Assembly: GCF_030272615.1 (NCBI RefSeq)
Contig: NC_081411.1
Span: 216,584,154-216,648,153, forward strand
Source of the DNA: Cryptomeria japonica
Taxonomy: Eukaryota > Streptophyta > Pinopsida > Cupressales > Cupressaceae
Reading direction: 5' to 3'
Length of the DNA stretch: 64,000 nucleotides
Made by a program: the position numbers and the translations under genes
Shown here: positions 58,270 through 64,000 of the stretch, piece by piece
Layout of the letters: each line of letters opens with the position of its first letter
Numbering within the stretch: the stretch's first letter is position 1
The notes under the pieces: generated by a model
What the model saw: the letters and a program-made list of their open reading frames with translations, nothing else
Databases searched by the model: none
What the model was told of the DNA's origin: nothing

Positions 58270-58565
58270 GGAGAAGATATCATGGATAATTAATAAATAA
58301 AATCATTAATTATCTCCTCGTGAAGATCAAATTAGCAGGTTGGAGATATTATGGAGATTTAGTAATTAAAAATTATTAAATATCTCCACATAAGAGGATA
58401 AATATAAGAACAAAAGTTTAAAATAATGAATTGTCCCCACATGGGAGGATAAATAGAGATAATTAATAAATAATATTTATTAAATATCTCCTCATAAAAA
58501 GTAGATATTATGGAGAATTAATAAATTTAATTTATTAATTTATTATTCATATTTATGAATTAGGT
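58270..58565. repeat. AT-rich hairpin array, right T LTR copy
   Basis: The counterpart of 16708-17045. GATAATTAAT/ATTAATTATC arms and TATCTCC borders are retained; the last units are shortened by a small deletion. Confidence 0.68.
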
Positions 58566-59235
58566 AATTAAATAAAATAAATTTATTTAATTAATAGGCA
58601 AAAGCAATAAATAAATAAATATGAAATTTATTTATTTATTTTTTAGAAGAAGGGTCAGTAAGAATGGGGGTTTAATTTATTAAATAATTAATTGAACCTA
58701 GGAGGCAAATAAGAAAAACTGGCATCTAGAGATCTCAATTTGGTCAAAATAAGTCAAATTGAGTGAAATTGGGAAGAAATGGGAAGAAATGAGAAGAATT
58801 GGGTCAATTAGGTTAAAATGGGTAAATCGGGTCAAAGTGGGTGAAAAGGACATGAAATGGGGATGAAATGGTGCAATAGGATGGGAAAATGGGTCAAAAT
58901 GATGTTATGAGGCTGAAATTTGGAGAAAATGATGTCATTAGGACATGTTTTGGGAGAAAATGATATCGTAGGATCAAAATGGAAGCAAATTGATATCAGT
59001 AGGACAAGTTTTGGGACAAATCTATGTTATAAAATCAAAATGGGGATGAAATGACATCAATGGGATATATTTTGGGACAAATTGATATCATTGAATTGAA
59101 ATAGGGAGAAAATGATATCAATTGGATAGAAATTGGGAGAGAAGAAGTGAGACAAGATTGACGAATAGTAAACACTACATGCACGATATGTTAAAAATAG
59201 GTTACACGGGCGTTGACCATTTTTTAGTGTCTATA

Positions 59236-59240
59236 GGTAT
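59236..59240. repeat. Target site duplication GGTAT, right of T
   Basis: It matches 16146-16150 and lies inside the Q reading frame. Confidence 0.85.
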
Positions 59241-59541
59241 CATTAGGAAGGATAGCCACAATATCATACTCTTGCACCAAATGATCCTCACGGGGAAGAT
59301 ACATTCTAGGAGAAGGATGAACATCATTCTTCAAAGCTTCATCCTTGGGAGGGAGAGCATTGAAAGAAGTATTCATAGTATCTTCTTGCACCAAAGTTCT
59401 CTCATGGATGGGATCAAATTTGGGAGAGCGTAAATCATAGCTATGGATGAAAACAAGAGATAAGTTATCATCATATGCATGAAAGGGAACATCTTGAATA
59501 TAACTTGAAATTGAACTAGCAAAAGAAGATAACAATTCCAT
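59241..59541 (-). pseudogene. Element Q ORF start, part right of T
   Basis: A minus-strand frame from ATG 59541 (MELLSSFASSISSYIQDVPF) lies 142 nt inside Q's primer site. It is open until T cuts it. The segment TSFNALPPKDEALKND resembles the sequence encoded just beyond T's left end. This is the first ORF of Q, so gag by position. I recognise no capsid or zinc-knuckle motif. Confidence 0.5.
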
Positions 59542-59683
59542 CTGATGAAATGGTCAAACAAGATACTGATATGTCATATTAATCAATAAAGATGTAACCA
59601 AAGAAATTCTCACTCAATGTATACAATGAAATTATGAAAAATTATATTTAAAATCAGAATATATGCAAGTGTAATAAGAGTCA

Positions 59684-59692
59684 GGTTCACCA
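59684..59692 (-). promoter_or_regulatory. Primer-site-like sequence of Q
   Basis: The minus strand reads TGGTGAACCTGACTC starting 3 nt after a TG..CA-type LTR edge at 59696. The first nine bases are identical to T's site. Confidence 0.55.
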
Positions 59693-59695
59693 AAA

Positions 59696-62600
59696 TGTAA
59701 TATCTAGAAATAAGAGTACATAAGTTTAGCTATGTAAACTAGGAATTAGACCTATTTCATACAGATTACATTAAAAGGAGAATGAACTCAATAGATTCAA
59801 CCTCAATTATATTAGGAAGAGGGTTGAATGTAGATTGAATTCTACTTTTTATTAAGTTTAAAATACAATTAAAAGGATGTAATTTTGAATGCTAGATCTA
59901 GTGCAAATGATGGAAAATTGGAATAAAATAGAATAAACAGTAAGTTACAAATATAGTGTGTAGCCACCAAGCTAGATTTGATGTGAGGAACCAGAGAAGA
60001 ACATGTGCCTAAAAATCAAGCCCAAAAAGTATAGGACAAGAGGCCTAAGGTGCCCTGGACCTCCAACTATCAAATGCAGACAAATAGAAAAATTTCAAAA
60101 TTAGAATGTCACTCAAAATCTTCTTCCAGAATTTTTTCAAAAATTTGTGGGACCAGGTCACATGGGGCATCCTAATCCTCCACTTTTCACTCTTACAAAA
60201 GTTAAATCTTACAATCTCTTTTTTCTCTACCTAATTTTGTGATTGTGGCTCCTAAACTTGTCACCTACACACAAAAAGAGAGGAAATGGTGTTATTGATA
60301 GGGGTTTTCCTAAGTGTAATGAAAAGAAATAGGGTTTACTAGCTTATGCTTGAAAACTAGGAAACTAGGCCTACTTTCACTTTGATTACAATTAGAATAC
60401 GAAGCTAGTGAGAGATAAGTATGATTGACTAACACTTTGTAAAAGAGAGTCAATTCAATATCATACTCTTAGGGCTTTTATTCCTTTGTTGCTTATAATT
60501 GATTTATTGAATGATTTGATAAACTAGGTAATTAAGATCTAAGGCTAAACAAATGATATTGACTGATCTAGAAAGTGTGAATTTCATAAATGAAAGAATA
60601 ATTATGCAGTGCACCTATAATTGAGCTAAAATGGAATAATAAAAATTGTCTTGGGTTTTCCATGACCTTTCGAATAATTTATGGACACCCAAGATAGAAT
60701 CTAAGCTCTCAAGCATTTGCACCTACTCTATATCAGATTTCAATTAATTTTGGGTGGACTATGGTAGTCTAGATGCCCTAGTCCTAGGACTAGGCCGCCC
60801 CACATAACCTAGTCTTGAGTTTTCTTGATGAAACTAAAAATCTAGACTTGTGACTACGTATTGGGATGATTTCTTTCTATCGTGCCTCTCAAAACTTGAA
60901 ATTGAACCTAGATCTTCACATAAGAAGAAAACAATGGTGTTTGAGGGTTCTATAGGGTCTTGCCTTAGTCAAACGTTAGGTTGGGACTCAACCCTACAAT
61001 GTTGATAAAATGAAATAGAAGTCTAAAATTAAAATACTTGAAAGGTTATTCTTGAATTGAAACAATTAGATCTCCAATTGATGATCCAATTCTCTTAGGA
61101 TAAGTTCATCATAAGTTGATGCAATAACATGGTTAAAACATCATGAAATAATAAATAAAACAATGCTTGAAGGTGCCTTCAAATAAGTTGTTTCTCCTTG
61201 AATTAGATTTACTCTTGAAGCCTTGAAGATGTCTTGAAGTAACTTGTTTCTCCTTGAACCAAATATTCTCTTGAAGTCTTGATGATGTGATGCTCACGAG
61301 ATGTGATGCTTTTTATAATCCAAATTAAGAGAGATAGATGCCTTTATACCTCATCCAACATTTTGGGGTGCAAAACTTGAAGCAGACCAACACAAGGAAA
61401 GAATTCTTGCTTAGTCAAGATGATTGTTAAGTGGTTTAAATATGAGCCAAAACATCAAGGATTGGGTTTCCCTAATTGGCCTACTCTCAAGAGTGGATAA
61501 CCCTAGGCGCCTTGCTCCTTCCAATGTAGGCCTAAATTTAAGCCCAAGGTCCCGAATATTGAGTAAAGGCTAGGATTAAATATAAATTAAGTTGTGATGT
61601 TGAGGTGAAATACGAAAGGCCACACATGTTAAAATAGGGCCTAGATAGGTGAGGAATGAAAAGATGAAAGAATTAAAGGGCACACCTATGATATAAGGGC
61701 CTGCGTAAGATTTTGGTGAGATTTAATTAAGAGGGGACCCATAATATTAATTAAAATATTAATTTAAATAAAATTAAAGATCCTATAATTCATAGAGGAA
61801 TGAGTGATACTAAAATGAGTGCTAGGAGAGTGTGAAATTGGACACCCTAATTAAAGGTGTACAATTGTTGACACTACACTAAGACAAACCCTAGGATTGA
61901 AATTAACCCTTGAATTGAATAAAAATAAAATTCAAAATGCTTGAATTGAAATGATTGACTGAATTGATTATAAATTCAATTGATGAATTAATTTCCTTAG
62001 GAAAATTACTCCATGTGTTGATGCAATAACATGTTAAATCACATAAAATCCATCATGAAATCATAATTAAAGATTTCTTGATGTAGTTTGTTGCTCCTTG
62101 AATCATATTTGCTCTTTAAGTGGAGTAATTTCATAATGATGAGATACAATAATGAGATAAAAATAGATTATGAAATGAATTGAGAGGATGTCTTATATAG
62201 GGATTTCATAATAAAATTACTATCGACATTATTCATGCACCCTGAGAACCATGCAAATAACCGATCTAAGATAACTGAATGGCTAAATCTTGCATGCTTC
62301 CTTAGGGCCCCGAAACCTTTAACCCTTACGGTATTTTTCACCTTAGTCTCCTTTCAATCTTGTTCTATTTTTTTGTTGACTAACTCAAGTAGTCATATCA
62401 CTTAAGTGTCACTAGCTGGAGTGTCCCTTTTTCATCCCAAAACCGGCCCCGCCCTATCTTATATGCTACTTTGGATGGTGGGACTGGTGAATGAGAGTTA
62501 ATTGTCATAATAATGTTATATCACAAGTTCATAGTCATCATGGTGAACTATTACATAAAATTGCAATTCCCTGATGGACCATTGGAGGTTACCATTAGAT

Positions 62601-64000
62601 GTTGGTCGCATCACCACAGTGGTCAGGAACAAATACTATTTCAAGCCATGATCCTATGATTGGTTGCTAAAGGTTAGGTTAATATTAGTCACATCTTTGT
62701 AGATCCTTTAATGTAACTATTTTTGGCTAGCATACAACCCGCAGGATCCTACCACATGTCCAGTTTGGTTCATGAGATGATGGAACTGATAGAGTTTCAC
62801 ATGCGTGGGATAGTCGTTTGATTTTCACACAAATAGAAGATCCAGCTGCCAAAATTCAAACTTGGGATGAACATTAGTTTTCAAACATGGTCATTGTGGT
62901 GGTTGTTGACCTATTAGGTTGAATTGAATGGAGTCCCATGGAAATGCCAAATCTGATCGAATTGTGTTCCAGCCACCCCTAGTTAATGCAAAATTATTTC
63001 TATTACTCCTTCTAGCCTCAACAGATGTTTCCTAGCATGCGCAGAGGACTTTTTGTCCTAATAGAAAGGAATTCAAATGCCATCTCCTACAAGGGCCACC
63101 TGGATTTTTTGTGGATTTTTGTCTCCATCAATTGTAGTAACACTGTAGGGATCTACTCCAACATGAAATATCAGATCTTCCATCTGATTCATGATCTTCA
63201 TCTTTATTTGTAACCTAACCCTAGATGATCAGGGTTTCTAAACCCAATGTTCTATTTGATTTATGCCTAACCTATAAATGAAATTTTGTTTGATTTTCTC
63301 AGGGTCTTCTCCCTTTTTCTCTTACACAATTCTCTTCTGTAACTATATTTTACCTTGCCTTTATGTTAATAAAGTTATCTACTTTACCTTATTTATGCTA
63401 TCAAATGCGTTGTGTGTGTTTCACCTTCCATCTACAGTTTAATTCTTTCTTTGTTTCCAGATTGCAGATGTGCTTAGGTGTGTTGTTTGTGAATATTTCT
63501 TAATCCCTCCCAACATTTCTTTAAGTTCTAACTTCTTTGTTCTCCTCAGAGGCAAATTATAGATAGAGATTTTTGTATCTTTTGGGTATCTTTCTTTGGT
63601 GTCTTGCGCAATCACAGATAAGGAAAGATCAATTCAATCTTGGTGTATCGCCTTTTATTTCCCTTTAAATATTCCTTCTCCCCATTCCCCTTGCAATTCA
63701 GTAGAATAGGCTTTACAAGTGTTGGGTTGGTCCAACACCACACCTTGATTGAAGAGGAAGCTAGCCTTCTCCATAGATTCAACCTCACATGTGCAAGGTA
63801 CCAGACTTGGAGGTTGTTTCCATGTTTCACAAGGTTGTTGAACATTCCTGTTCAACAAGGGCGCAAAATGTTGTGACAACAATCACCTTTAGGTCAACTT
63901 AGAATTATTATTTTTTCACACAAACCTAGATTTGAATAGGATAGAACCATCACATTATCCTCCCAAATTTTAAGACCAAAAACATCAAACTAGGTGGCCT
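59696..64000 (-). other. Probable 5' LTR of Q and flanking DNA, no supported gene
   Basis: 59696 (TGTAATATCTAG) is the inner edge of Q's 5' LTR by analogy with T. The outer edge was not found, so how much of the stretch is LTR is unknown. It contains a diverged duplication (about 61020-61300 against 61930-62130). Around 63300-63440 there is an AATAAAG in a T-rich setting. At 63856-63868 a purine run precedes TGTTGTGACAAC, a possible edge of another element. Frames are short and unconvincing. Confidence 0.45.
61020..62130. repeat. Diverged ~0.9-kb-spaced duplication
   Basis: The blocks AATTGATGATCCAATTCTC..GTTGATGCAATAACATG..TTGTTTCTCCTTGAATTAGA (61073-61212) and AATTGATGAATTAATTTCC..GTTGATGCAATAACATG..TTGTTGCTCCTTGAATCATA (61978-62110) are colinear. 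They look like old tandem copies within the Q LTR region. Confidence 0.65.

Larger units (their letters stand above)
16151..59235 (-). mobile_element. T: giant Tat-type Ty3/gypsy element with nested insertions
   Basis: The left LTR (16151-19795) and right LTR (56123-59235) are homologous once later insertions are removed (about 1580 and 1529 bp). Both ends carry GGTAT. Coding runs right to left: gag (52249 to 36071), protease/linker, reverse transcriptase, RNase H, a second archaeal-type RNase H, then integrase (to 25010). Gag-pol in one direction, a second RNase H with the FECTN..YEAL signature, RT before IN, long LTRs and an antisense ORF between pol and the 3' LTR together point to the Tat lineage (Ogre/Grande-like). 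Insertions inside it are S1, S2, X, P1, P2 and a probable solo LTR. Net length is about 19.7 kb. All coding is broken. Confidence 0.9.
56123..59235 (-). repeat. 5' LTR of T (right copy, carries a solo LTR)
   Basis: It starts TGTCGACTAGGAAAA and ends GTGTCTATA, followed by the target duplication GGTAT. It is homologous to the left LTR apart from the 1,579-bp insert at 56316-57894. The hairpin array is at 58270-58565 and the GATATCA repeats at about 58925-59160. Confidence 0.9.

Overview
The window looks like intergenic DNA from a large plant genome. I suspect a gymnosperm-type genome, but nothing in the sequence proves it. I find no intact host gene, tRNA, rRNA or CRISPR array. Almost everything recognisable is LTR retrotransposon, inserted one inside another, and most coding frames are broken by stops or frameshifts.

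Layout. (1) 1-6391 is AT-rich DNA with a short tandem duplication, a hairpin and two Helitron-like 3' ends. (2) Element L1 (6397-14178) is a structurally complete LTR element on the + strand: 939/937-bp LTRs, perfect 5-bp target duplication GTGCT, primer site and polypurine tract. It has no pol, only a low-complexity Pro/Ser/Asn-rich frame and a CpG-rich motif cluster. (3) 14184-16150 and 59236 to about 64000 are the two halves of an older minus-strand element, Q. (4) Q was split by a giant minus-strand Ty3/gypsy element of the Tat type, called T (16151-59235, target duplication GGTAT). T encodes gag, reverse transcriptase, RNase H, a second archaeal-type RNase H and a DD35E integrase. It also carries an antisense plant-mobile-domain frame between pol and its 3' LTR.

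T was itself hit at least six times. S1 (17426-19485) is a small LTR element in the 3' LTR. S2 (20390-20733) is a 344-bp TRIM-like element. X (26103-31952) sits inside the integrase codons and has a hairpin-repeat leader and a long + strand frame. P1 (37978-44681) and P2 (44832-51618) are two related pol-less LTR elements in the gag region. A probable solo LTR (56316-57894) lies in the 5' LTR. Removing these leaves T at roughly 19.7 kb.

The most novel material is the P1/P2 family. Each element has complete LTR cis-signals, a coiled-coil plus four-zinc-knuckle ORF1, and a very long ORF2 of unknown function, about 1,178 codons in P2, but no polymerase. X (hairpin leader plus unknown ORF) and T's antisense plant-mobile-domain frame are further examples of retroelements here carrying non-retroviral ORFs. 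All functional readings are from motifs recognised by eye; no database search was run.
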